This document shows positions 1 through 9,600 of a DNA stretch of 64,000 nt, piece after piece. Both the position numbers and the translations under genes were made by a program. The stretch comes from Bugulina stolonifera (lineage: Eukaryota; Bryozoa; Gymnolaemata; Cheilostomatida; Bugulidae). Numbering within the stretch: the stretch's first letter is position 1; each line of letters starts with the position of its first letter. The stretch spans positions 4,755,001 through 4,819,000 of the forward strand of contig OW285196.1 of assembly GCA_935421135.1 (NCBI GenBank), given 5' to 3'. The notes under the pieces are model-generated. The model did not search any database, had not been told where the DNA came from, and saw nothing but the letters and a program-made list of their open reading frames with translations.

Positions 1-199
1 TATAGTTATACTAGTAATAAAGGTATGTCAGTGTAAACAATGTATGGCTCATTATTGCCCTTAGCATGACATCAATATAAATGTATACTATGTACTTATA
101 TTATAACATGGATACAAACAAAATGTTCTTATTCCTACATTATGCCAATATGGCTAGTACGTTGGAAGAGTCTATATGTATTGCTCAGAATTTGTGACA
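1..199 (-). repeat. 3' LTR, truncated by window edge
   Basis: Bases 1-199 match 5115-5313 without a visible difference. The segment ends (minus-strand LTR start) with TGTCACAAATTC directly next to the polypurine tract. The remaining roughly 330 bp of this LTR lie outside the window. Confidence 0.9.
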
Positions 200-210
200 A
201 CCCCCCATTT
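200..210 (-). promoter_or_regulatory. Polypurine tract
   Basis: On the minus strand AAATGGGGGGT lies immediately upstream of the 3' LTR start TGTCAC, the expected place for plus-strand priming. Confidence 0.75.
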
Positions 211-240
211 GAGAGGAATTATTTTAATAATTGCGCACTA

Positions 241-3200
241 TTATCCAAATTCTGAGTCAATTCTACTCAGATAGTCAGCACCTACATTGTCTTTGCCTTT
301 TATTGATTCTACTTTAATTCTAAAGTTCTGTAAGTACATCGCCCATCTCATCACTCTGCTGTTCTCGAACTTTGCTTGGTTAATGTATACTAATGGTTGA
401 TGGTCAGTCTGTAGTGTGAACTCTACTCCATACAGATACTGTAAATACTTCTTCACTGCCCATACAACTGCTAGGCACTCCTTTTCTATGGCTGAGTAGT
501 TCCTTTCACGGTCCAGAAGTTTTCTGCTTGCATAACTCACCGGAAATAGCTTGCCGCTGAATTCTTGGAGTAAGACAGCTCCAACAGCTACATCTGATGC
601 GTCAGTCCTCAGCACAAATGGTTTGTTAACGTCAGGTAGTTGTAGAACTGGAGCGCTAGTGAGCATAGACTTCAGTCTGCTATAAGCTTTCTCCTGTGAG
701 TCTCCCCAGTTGACAATCTTTGGCTGGCCTTTCTTGGTCAGATCTGTCAGTGGGCTGGCCACTGTAGAATAGTGAGGTATAAATTCTCTATAATATCCCG
801 TAAGACCGAGGAAAGATCTAACTTGGGTCTTGTCAGTCGGGCGTGGAGCAGATTTGATTTTCTCGACGTTGTCTTCTATAGGTCTGATCTGTCCATCTTG
901 TAGCTGATGACCGATGAATTCCACATCTACTTCCCCAATATTGCATTTGCTAGGTCGCAGTGTGAGCCCTGCTTCGCTCAATATTCGAAATACTTTATCA
1001 AGCAGTTGTATATGTTCGTCCCATGTTGCCGTGTGAATGATGACGTCATCAATATAGTTGTCAACACCACCTAAGTCTCCAATTAGCTTTCTCATGGCTC
1101 GCACAAGGGTGGCACCTGAGTTGACCATACCGAAAGGCATCTTTAAAAATTCATAGTGTCCATCCGGAGTAACAAATGCGGTTTTTGCAACATCTTCTGG
1201 TCTGACTGGAATCTGCCAATATCCTTTGGATAAATCAAGCTTACTGAAGAACTTGTCGCCATTCAACTTCTGGAAGAGGCTATCACCAGTCACCATTGGC
1301 TCCGGATCAAAGACCGTAATTTTATTCAATTTCCTGTAATCTATGCAAATCCTATTTGTGCCGTCAGGCTTCTTGACAATCACAGTTGGTGAGGCGTAAG
1401 GAGAGGTCGAAGGCCTGATAACTCCCATACTCAGCATCTCCTTGATGTCATCTTTTAATGTTTCCCTCACTTTAAATGGTAGTTTGTAAGGCTTTGACTT
1501 GACTGGCTCTTTACTGATGAGTTGAATTGAGTGCTCCATTCCCTTTGCATTTCCAGGTAGATCACTGAACAGCTTATCATACCTCTCTATTATAGCATTA
1601 AGTTGTTGTTTCTTAGCCTTATCCAGTCCTTTGCCTACCGCGACATCATCTATAGTTTCCTTCTGTACTTTGGGTTCAAACAACTCCAGGAGTCCATCTT
1701 GATATTCATCCAGATCCAAATTGTCGTCAGGAGTTATGATGCCAACATTTGCAACATTTAGTGTTGAAATGGCTCCTACAGTCGATGGTTGACCCTCTCC
1801 TTCCCTGTCATAGTACTTCTTTAACATATTGGCATGGTATGTCCTTTTCTTTCCTCTAACATTGACTCTGTAGTCATTTAATCCCATCTTCTCTTCTACT
1901 GTGAATGGTCCTTGCCAATGCATTAGTAGCTTATTACTGTTAGTAGGTAGAAGAATAAGCACCTTGTCACCTGTAGCGAATCCTCTTGGTTTTGCCTTCC
2001 TGTCAAAATAATTCTTGTACCTCTTCTGACTGTCCTTAAGTGATGACTGGGCTATTTCCATGAGGTCATCAAGGCGTTCTCTGAGCTCCAAAACATGCTG
2101 GTAACTAGTCTTCACATCCTCATCTGCGTCTTCTTTTGTCCAGAGTTGTCTCAGAATATACATAGGTCCTCTGATAGTCCGTCCGTACAATAATTCGAAA
2201 GGTGAAAATCCTGTCGATTCCTGAGGAACCTCTCGATAGGCAAACAAAGCAGCATTAATCAGTCGGTGCCATTGCCGAGGTTCTTTCGTACACATCCTTT
2301 TCAGAATGCTCTTGAGTGTTCCATTGAATCTCTCTACCAGCCCATTTGCCATGGCATGATAGGGTGTTGTTGGTAACTGTCTGATTCCAAGCAGCCTAGT
2401 AAACTCCTTCATATAGTCAGATATGAACTGGGTCCCCTGATCGCTAATTACTTCTTCTGGAACTCCAACACGGCTGTAGATGTCAAGTAGAGCTTCGGCT
2501 ACAGACACAGAGTCTATGTTCTTGAGTGGAATGGCTTCTGGGTATCTAGTGGCGTAGTTGACAAGCGTAAGAATGTATCGGTGTCCTTTTTCACTTGGAG
2601 GATTGATAGGTCCAATCAGGTCAACAGCACATCTCTTGAATGGGGTGTCGATAAGCGGGGTCTCCTGGACAGGCACCTTCATTACAGAACCCTTCTTTAC
2701 TGTCTTCTGGCATATATCACATGATCGGCAGAATCGGACGACATCACTGTTGAGACCAGGCCAAAAGAAGTTAGATAAGATCCGATCTGATGTCTTTTTC
2801 ACTCCGAGGTGGCCACTCATGATGCTGTCATGCCCCTTCTGCATTACTTCTTTCCTTAGCTTAGTTGGTACCAATAACTGTCTATTTGGTTGACCATGGT
2901 TGACTTTCTTGTTTGTATACTCACGATAAAGGAGTCCCTTTTTCACATAAAACCTGGTCGACTGGTTTTTCCCGTCTTTGATCTCAGTTGCATCACAGAA
3001 TCTTCTAAGTGAACCGTCTTCCTTCTGCATTCTTTCAAAATCTTCTCTGTCGACTACCGTGTTTTCTATGTCATTAACATACAGAGGTTTTTCCCCCGTC
3101 TTTTCTTTACTGGCTTGCGCTCTAGTGGTCACTGAGCATTGCTCCCAATTTAATTGTGGGTCATCTGCTGATCTTGCTTCAGGTATGTTGCCAATCAATA

Positions 3201-4692
3201 AGTCATGTGAAGGATCCTCCAGCACTGCTGCGCAGTAACGTCCGCAATAGAAGGGTGACTGAATATTCACATATGCACATGGCGCCTTTTCTACACTGCT
3301 ATTTGCAAAGCGAAGGTATAGATGCTCACCAGTATAATCTTCTGGGTTGACAAATTCTTTCTTTATGACAACAGTACTGCATCCAGTATCACGGATAAGA
3401 TTCACTTTTGACCCATTCACTTTACCCTTAAAGACGCTGATGTTGTTTTCATTAGAAGCTGTTACATAATCACATTGTGCGACGTTGACGTACTTTTGTC
3501 CATTAACTATCATCTCTCTAGGTGGTTTCTCCTTGTTGATTCCATCTCTTCTAGATTCCTCATTCGTGTGAACCATCTGCTTGACAGCACCAACCTGTTT
3601 AATCGTCCTTCTGTCATTCCTCTTGCACTCAGAGGTGTTATGATTGTTCATGTTGCAGTTTGAGCAAAACTTCTTAGCTCTTTTGTAACAATCTCTCGCT
3701 ACATGGCCCTTTTCTGAGCATAAATAACAACTACCTTCACTTCTTTGGAAGTTGTTGCTCGATGTAGTATCTGCTTTATCTGGTTTGTTAATTTTCTTGT
3801 GTCTTGCTAACTTGCGCCCTCTTGCATGCAGATATTTGGATGCTGCATGTGTTAGCTCTTCTTTGTTTGTGAAGGTCATCTGGTTCAGATGCACTTCCAG
3901 GTCGGAAGGACACGATGATATAAATTGTTCCGTGACGATGAGTTGTGCAATATCTTGACTCTGTGAAAGCTCTACCCACTTTTTGCAGTAGTCTTCAAGT
4001 CTTGTATAGAATTGTTGAGGTGTCTCATCCTCGTGTGCTTCAGACTGTCGAAATTTCTTCCGGTAGCCTTCTTCTGTCAGGTTGTATCGCTCTAATAAAG
4101 CTTCCTTGATTTTAGCATAAATCTTCCTATCACTTGGCGCTAGTCGAGTATAGGCTTCTGTGGCTTTGCCTCGTAAGTATTGGCTTAAGTGGTAAGACCA
4201 ATCACTCACCTCCCAGTTGTAGCACTCAGCAATCCACTCAAATCTTTCCAGATAACTATCCATGCTGTCGACTTTTTCATCGAAAAATGGAAGTTTTGGT
4301 TTGGGTCGATTATTTATTTCCAGCCTTGTACTTTCGTGCTTGGATTGTTCTAGGCTTGTGCTGGCTTCTATCTTCTTAACCTCTAGTTCGTGTGCCATGC
4401 GCTGTCTCTCAGCTTCCATTTCAGCTTCTCGGCGCTCTTTCTCAGCTTCTCGGCGCTCTTTCTCAGCTTCTCGGCGCTTTTTCTCAGCTTCTCGCTCTCG
4501 TTCAGCATTCTCCTTATCAGCTTCCATTTTCAGACGTTCAGATTCTAGCTTAGCTTCACGTTCCAGTCTACGCTCTTCCCGTTCCATATCTTTTTCTATG
4601 ATTGGTAGATTCTTGTCAATAAATTCTACCAACTTTTGATCTGTAAGTCCAAGATCCTTGCCCATTTGACTTACTTTTCCCAATAATGCCAT
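241..4692 (-). CDS. Gag-Pol polyprotein of LTR retrotransposon
   Basis: One open frame of 1483 codons fuses gag and pol without a stop or frameshift. Order seen: a charged coiled coil rich in EKERREAE repeats (about residues 30-115); a gag region (about 130-290); a CCHC zinc knuckle CYLCSEKGHVARDC (about 320) followed by a second Cys/His cluster; an aspartic protease site DTGCS (about 434); an integrase HHCC finger (from about 620); an integrase core with D692, D751 and E787, the D,D-35-E spacing; a GPF-containing C-terminal module (about 905-945); a reverse transcriptase with YIDDV (about 1212); and RNase H with RTDAS (about 1362) and TDHQPL. Host Ty3/gypsy elements normally place integrase last. 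Here it precedes RT, so the enzyme order is PR-INT-RT-RH. All catalytic residues looked for are present. No envelope frame is seen. Confidence 0.95.
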   Translation of the reverse strand: MALLGKVSQMGKDLGLTDQKLVEFIDKNLPIIEKDMEREERRLEREAKLESERLKMEADKENAEREREAEKKRREAEKERREAEKERREAEMEAERQRMAHELEVKKIEASTSLEQSKHESTRLEINNRPKPKLPFFDEKVDSMDSYLERFEWIAECYNWEVSDWSYHLSQYLRGKATEAYTRLAPSDRKIYAKIKEALLERYNLTEEGYRKKFRQSEAHEDETPQQFYTRLEDYCKKWVELSQSQDIAQLIVTEQFISSCPSDLEVHLNQMTFTNKEELTHAASKYLHARGRKLARHKKINKPDKADTTSSNNFQRSEGSCYLCSEKGHVARDCYKRAKKFCSNCNMNNHNTSECKRNDRRTIKQVGAVKQMVHTNEESRRDGINKEKPPREMIVNGQKYVNVAQCDYVTASNENNISVFKGKVNGSKVNLIRDTGCSTVVIKKEFVNPEDYTGEHLYLRFANSSVEKAPCAYVNIQSPFYCGRYCAAVLEDPSHDLLIGNIPEARSADDPQLNWEQCSVTTRAQASKEKTGEKPLYVNDIENTVVDREDFERMQKEDGSLRRFCDATEIKDGKNQSTRFYVKKGLLYREYTNKKVNHGQPNRQLLVPTKLRKEVMQKGHDSIMSGHLGVKKTSDRILSNFFWPGLNSDVVRFCRSCDICQKTVKKGSVMKVPVQETPLIDTPFKRCAVDLIGPINPPSEKGHRYILTLVNYATRYPEAIPLKNIDSVSVAEALLDIYSRVGVPEEVISDQGTQFISDYMKEFTRLLGIRQLPTTPYHAMANGLVERFNGTLKSILKRMCTKEPRQWHRLINAALFAYREVPQESTGFSPFELLYGRTIRGPMYILRQLWTKEDADEDVKTSYQHVLELRERLDDLMEIAQSSLKDSQKRYKNYFDRKAKPRGFATGDKVLILLPTNSNKLLMHWQGPFTVEEKMGLNDYRVNVRGKKRTYHANMLKKYYDREGEGQPSTVGAISTLNVANVGIITPDDNLDLDEYQDGLLELFEPKVQKETIDDVAVGKGLDKAKKQQLNAIIERYDKLFSDLPGNAKGMEHSIQLISKEPVKSKPYKLPFKVRETLKDDIKEMLSMGVIRPSTSPYASPTVIVKKPDGTNRICIDYRKLNKITVFDPEPMVTGDSLFQKLNGDKFFSKLDLSKGYWQIPVRPEDVAKTAFVTPDGHYEFLKMPFGMVNSGATLVRAMRKLIGDLGGVDNYIDDVIIHTATWDEHIQLLDKVFRILSEAGLTLRPSKCNIGEVDVEFIGHQLQDGQIRPIEDNVEKIKSAPRPTDKTQVRSFLGLTGYYREFIPHYSTVASPLTDLTKKGQPKIVNWGDSQEKAYSRLKSMLTSAPVLQLPDVNKPFVLRTDASDVAVGAVLLQEFSGKLFPVSYASRKLLDRERNYSAIEKECLAVVWAVKKYLQYLYGVEFTLQTDHQPLVYINQAKFENSRVMRWAMYLQNFRIKVESIKGKDNVGADYLSRIDSEFG

Positions 4693-4761
4693 CTTTATCC
4701 TGCAGTTATTAGTATCCGGTGTATGCCGACGTTGTTAATCTCCCTGTCTGCGACTGATGAC

Positions 4762-4779
4762 TTCCCGGAGCAGCCCCCA
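4762..4779 (-). promoter_or_regulatory. Primer-binding site, tRNA-Pro-like
   Basis: Two bases after the 5' LTR the minus strand reads TGGGGGCTGCTCCGGGAA. The leading TGG is the complement of a tRNA 3' CCA. The rest resembles the known tRNA-Pro binding site of retroviruses except for a swapped dinucleotide at positions 9-10 and the last base. The tRNA assignment is an inference. Confidence 0.7.
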
Positions 4780-4781
4780 AT

Positions 4782-5313
4782 TGTCACAAGATAGTAGTAC
4801 TTGTGAGAGTTCGGTGAAGTCACTGTAGTCAGAGATAATCAAGTGACACACAGCTTGGTCTATCTAGTGCAGAGAAGATGTAGTATGTAGTGTAATATAT
4901 CCTTGTTTATTGCTAGAAGTTAACTGATAATTATAAAATTGGGCTTGCTTATATATGTGAGAAGAATATTCTAGTGAGTTCTCCACCAAAATATTACATC
5001 ATTACAATAACAATTAGTCATAATCAGCTGAAAGAATATTCTACTACATTCCAGAGTATACAAGTACATTGTAGTAGTAAACAATATTGCGCAATAATTA
5101 TAGCAATAGTAGCCTATAGTTATACTAGTAATAAAGGTATGTCAGTGTAAACAATGTATGGCTCATTATTGCCCTTAGCATGACATCAATATAAATGTAT
5201 ACTATGTACTTATATTATAACATGGATACAAACAAAATGTTCTTATTCCTACATTATGCCAATATGGCTAGTACGTTGGAAGAGTCTATATGTATTGCTC
5301 AGAATTTGTGACA
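4782..5313 (-). repeat. 5' LTR, complete
   Basis: A 532-bp LTR with inverted ends TGTCACAA/TTGTGACA. It must carry the element's promoter. Two palindromic AGAATATTCT motifs lie inside. Its outer edge at 5313 touches the satellite array. Confidence 0.9.
4963..5042. promoter_or_regulatory. Pair of heat-shock-element-like motifs in the LTR
   Basis: AGAATATTCT occurs at 4963-4972 and at 5033-5042, each fitting the nGAAnnTTCn core of heat-shock elements; the first is preceded by a further GAA and followed by a TTC. The match is short in AT-rich DNA, so function is uncertain. Confidence 0.3.
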
Positions 5314-6546
5314 ACAGTATTGGACATACATGTATACAGTAGTGGACATACATGTATACAGTATTGACCATACATGTATACAGTATTGGACATACATGTA
5401 TACAGTATTGGACATACATGTATACAGTATTGGACATACATGTATACATGTATGTCCAATACTGTATACAGTAGTGGACATACATGTATACAGTAGTGAC
5501 CATACATGTATACAGTAGTGGACATACATGTATACAGTATTGACCATACATGTATACAGTATTGGACATACATGTATACAGTAGTGACCATACATGTATA
5601 CAGTATTGGACATACATGTATACAGTAGTGGACATACATGTATACAGTATTGGACATACATGTATACAGTATTGACCATACATGTATACAGTATTGGACA
5701 TACATGTATACAGTAGTGACCATACATGTATACAGTAGTGACCATACATGTATACAGTATTGGACATACATGTATACAGTAGTGGACATACATGTATACA
5801 GTATTGACCATACATGTATACAGTATTGGACATACATGTATACAGTAGTGGACATACATGTATACAGTATTGGACATACATGTATACAGTATTGGACATA
5901 CATGTATACAGTATTGGACATACATGTATACAGTATTGGACATACATGTATACAGTAGTGGACATACATGTATACAGTATTGACCATACATGTATACAGT
6001 ATTGACCATACATGTATACAGTATTGGACATACATGTATACAGTAGTGGACATACATGTATACAGTATTGGACATACATGTATACAGTATTGGACATACA
6101 TGTATACAGTATTGGACATACATGTATACAGTATTGGACATACATGTATACAGTAGTGGACATACATGTATACAGTAGTGGACATACATGTATACAGTAT
6201 TGGACATACATGTATACAGTATTGGACATACATGTATACAGTATTGACCATACATGTATACAGTATTGGACATACATGTATACAGTATTGGACATACATG
6301 TATACATGTATGTCCAATACTGTATACAGTAGTGGACATACATGTATACAGTAGTGGACATACATGTATACAGTAGTGACCATACATGTATACAGTAGTG
6401 GACATACATGTATACAGTATTGACCATACATGTATACAGTATTGGACATACATGTATACAGTAGTGACCATACATGTATACAGTATTGGACATACATGTA
6501 TACAGTAGTGACCATACATGTATACAGTATTGGACATACATGTACA
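5314..6546. repeat. 22-bp satellite array with two internal inversions
   Basis: About 55 tandem copies of a 22-bp unit, ACAGTATTGGACATACATGT plus AT, which itself contains the palindromes ATACATGTAT and GTATAC. Units vary almost only at two places (TATT or TAGT; GGAC or GACC), giving four unit types. Near 5443 and 6301 the array flips strand for about one unit, and these two junctions are 858 bp (39 units) apart. Because 22 is not a multiple of 3 the array gives long open frames on the minus strand; these are not genes. Confidence 0.95.
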
Positions 6547-6642
6547 TGTATATACATTGTATTTACAATATTGTGGATAGACATGTACATAGAAGAAGTA
6601 GAGAGACTTGTAGACCTACATAGTAGTAGGTAACATACTAAC

Positions 6643-9600
6643 CTTGTTTATTTGCAAGAGCACATTTCATTAAACACTCAGGAGTGCAGACATGTTTGGC
6701 TCCCCCGTCGTGCGTGTTAGGGGCACCAAGAGAGGACACAGATGGAAGTTTGTACTCGGTTGCCTCATTTTTGAGTGAGTCCAAGTGAGCTTCCGTCTGA
6801 TTGGACAGGAAGGTGATGAGGTCATGAGACAGAGTCTGTAGGAACTCTCTATCGGTCTACAATAGTACTACATGTGTGAATATATGAGTAGATTACGTGT
6901 ATATATGTATAGGTGTATGCGTATGCAGCAAGCTAAACATACTAAGAAATGAAATTGATATCTATTAATACCTTGTCCAGATAAAGAATTTAATTGTGAT
7001 GGAAATAATTAGTTGGAAAAGATTAGCGAATTTGCTACCTTCGCGCAAGTTAAAACTCGCAAAGACTAGCTGATTTTAGGGTATCTCTCAAATAAGGCAA
7101 TGAGGGGCTTTAACTACACGCACCAAAAAACTTCCCGTAGACCAACTACTCTGTTGGAAAGGGCGGTACTCAGGTAGGTAGAAACACAGTCTAGCATTCC
7201 GAATTTAGAAGCAATTCATAGCATAATTCCCATCAATACATACGGATATATATACAAAGTATATACATGTATATGAACGTGCCATGCAAGTAGATATAAA
7301 CGGCTGAGAAAATATAAGTAGAATTTCTCAGTTACTAACCGCACTCTGCTGAGAGACATCGGTGGGTATTCCACCAGTATTCCAAGTAACTGAATACATT
7401 TTCCTAGAATCTGCAGTCAATACGCTACCAATCGGTTGAGCCACAAATTTATTAATCTTCTCCAAATTGGAACCATTCACTACAGTCTTACCATCCTTGA
7501 CCTCTACGTCGATGAACCTAATCGTACGAAATAGAGAAAGGAGAATGAGATAATATTATATACTTCCAATAGATGTCTACACATCGATACATGTATTGCT
7601 ACTGATAAGCCCCTATACATACACTATGAGTATCAAGACAGTGTGTTAAATGAGAATTTTAAAGTCCGTCTTCTCAATTCTCAAAATTACGGAAAGGTAA
7701 AACCACAATTGACCATGGAGCCAAGTCTAAAGTCAATGAATAGAATTTTCCCAATTTTGGAAAATCCGGAAGCAAAATACAGATCTTGCTGATAGCATTG
7801 CATTGTGGTAAGACTAGAGATGTTTGGGCAGGTATTGAGGAGTCTTACTTAGCAGTAGATGGAACCTCCGTGTCATTCTCAATACCATCAAATTTCCTGT
7901 ATATACTGAACGTAGTGTCGGCAGCCTTGGAGTTGTTTATGATACCAACCTCTATCTCACTAGTGGTGACTGAAATGTTATACAACAGTTACATCATATG
8001 GTGTGTATTACATAATTGATTACACAATCATATTACCCAATACTATACATATTACATCATGATGCACTTATTACATAACACTACAAACGTTACAGTCATA
8101 ATGCCACGTGTAAAATGTACATGTTACGTTGCAATGCTTCATAAATATTACATGTACTACATTATATAGCATAATACTTCATATATTACATAATAGTACA
8201 TGTACCACATGATACACGTACTACATTATATTACATAATCCTACATTATATTACATAATACTACTGTGCATATATTACATAATACTACATTATATTACAT
8301 AATACTACTGTACATGTATTGCATAATACTACATTCTATTACATAATACTACATTATATTACGTAATACTACTGTACATATATTACATTTTACTACATTC
8401 TATTACATAATACTACTGTACATATATATTACAAGCACCTGATTTCTCCATGCTCTCCAGCTCTGACTCACTGAGTTGACCCGACTCGACGGCTAGCTTA
8501 GTCGCAGCGTACTTGACATTCCATAACCTCTCACTAATCTGATTCCACTCAGCAGTGGCAGCCGCCTTCTTCTCTGCATCAGCTGATAGATAGTCAGGTA
8601 ACAGCATGCTGATTGGCTAATATAAGAAAACATAACAGTTATATAACAACTAATTATTAATAATATCAAATATTGGAACGAAGGTGACTCTATACTGCTA
8701 GGCAACTCATTTGGTATAAAATTCACCTGCAACCGAGATTCAGATCTAAGGGATATTCTATGGCCAAAAACCTTGTCATAATCTACGCAGTTATCTGAGA
8801 AGCCATTTCTGTTAGGTCGGAGTCTCACTCTGAGCCCAAAACAGCTCGCCGCTTAGTTGTCAAGGTACACACCAACATGTTGGTCATTTCAAAGGCACTG
8901 CGTCACAGAGCCCTTGTGTGACTGACATAGAATTCTATGAGTGCATGTAGCAAAAGGAAAACAGAGCTGGCAAATCGATGCTCACAACCTCTCATGTAGC
9001 CACGCTTTTACCCAAAGGTTGTGTCCACGAAGAATATTATTGTTGTTGGAGTTATCTTACCTGAAGGTTGTGTATGGGTGGAATATTATTGTAGCTGGAG
9101 TTATCTTACCTGAAGGTTATGTACAGGTGGAATATTATTGTAGTCTGGTTTGTACCACTGGTTTAGTAGCTCCCTGTGCTCCAAGTTGTGTTTATCAGCC
9201 GTCGATACTATAGTCTCAAACTTCTCACATTTCAGTTTATTCTCATTCACGACACTGCCGTACCGATGTCCAATGATAGACTAAAAGTCAACAGTTTTAT
9301 AACCTTCACCTTTTAATTCATGTTCATTTTCATTTATTCACCACATGAATGAAAAGCTAGTAGACTGACTGAGTAAAGGAAGATATCAGTGTATTCATCA
9401 ACCAATAAGCTAATCGCTAGAATCGGTAGCAGGAGAATATCCTAATCTATACTTTGTAAACAAACAAGACAAATCCAACGCGTAAAAAAAAAATGGGCAT
9501 CATATCACTTCTCGAATGTTCTATATGGCTATACCACTAGAAAATAATATATCCCATCGTGTTACCATACAGTACTTCTATTACCAGTAGTTGGCTTGCC

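Larger units (their letters stand above)
1..5313 (-). mobile_element. Ty3/gypsy-type LTR retrotransposon with integrase upstream of RT (Gmr1-like order)
   Basis: The element is read on the minus strand. One LTR is complete (4782-5313); the other is cut by the window start (1-199). The 199 bases shared by the two LTRs look identical by eye, and the single gag-pol frame is open, so the insertion seems recent. LTR ends are TGTCACAA and TTGTGACA. A primer-binding site follows the 5' LTR and a G-rich polypurine tract precedes the 3' LTR. RT and RNase H are Ty3/gypsy-like, but integrase lies between protease and RT, the arrangement known from Gmr1-like elements. The right flank is the first base of a 22-bp satellite array, so the element inserted in or at the edge of that array. 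The left target-site duplication is outside the window. Confidence 0.93.

Noticed and set aside
2558..4639. Plus-strand frames opposite the gag-pol gene
   Set aside because: Shadows of the minus-strand retrotransposon frame, without motifs.
5249..6590. Long minus-strand open frames of 412-434 codons, repeating YMYVQYCIHVCPILYTC
   Set aside because: They come from the 22-bp satellite, are open in all three minus frames, and have no splice sites or start context.
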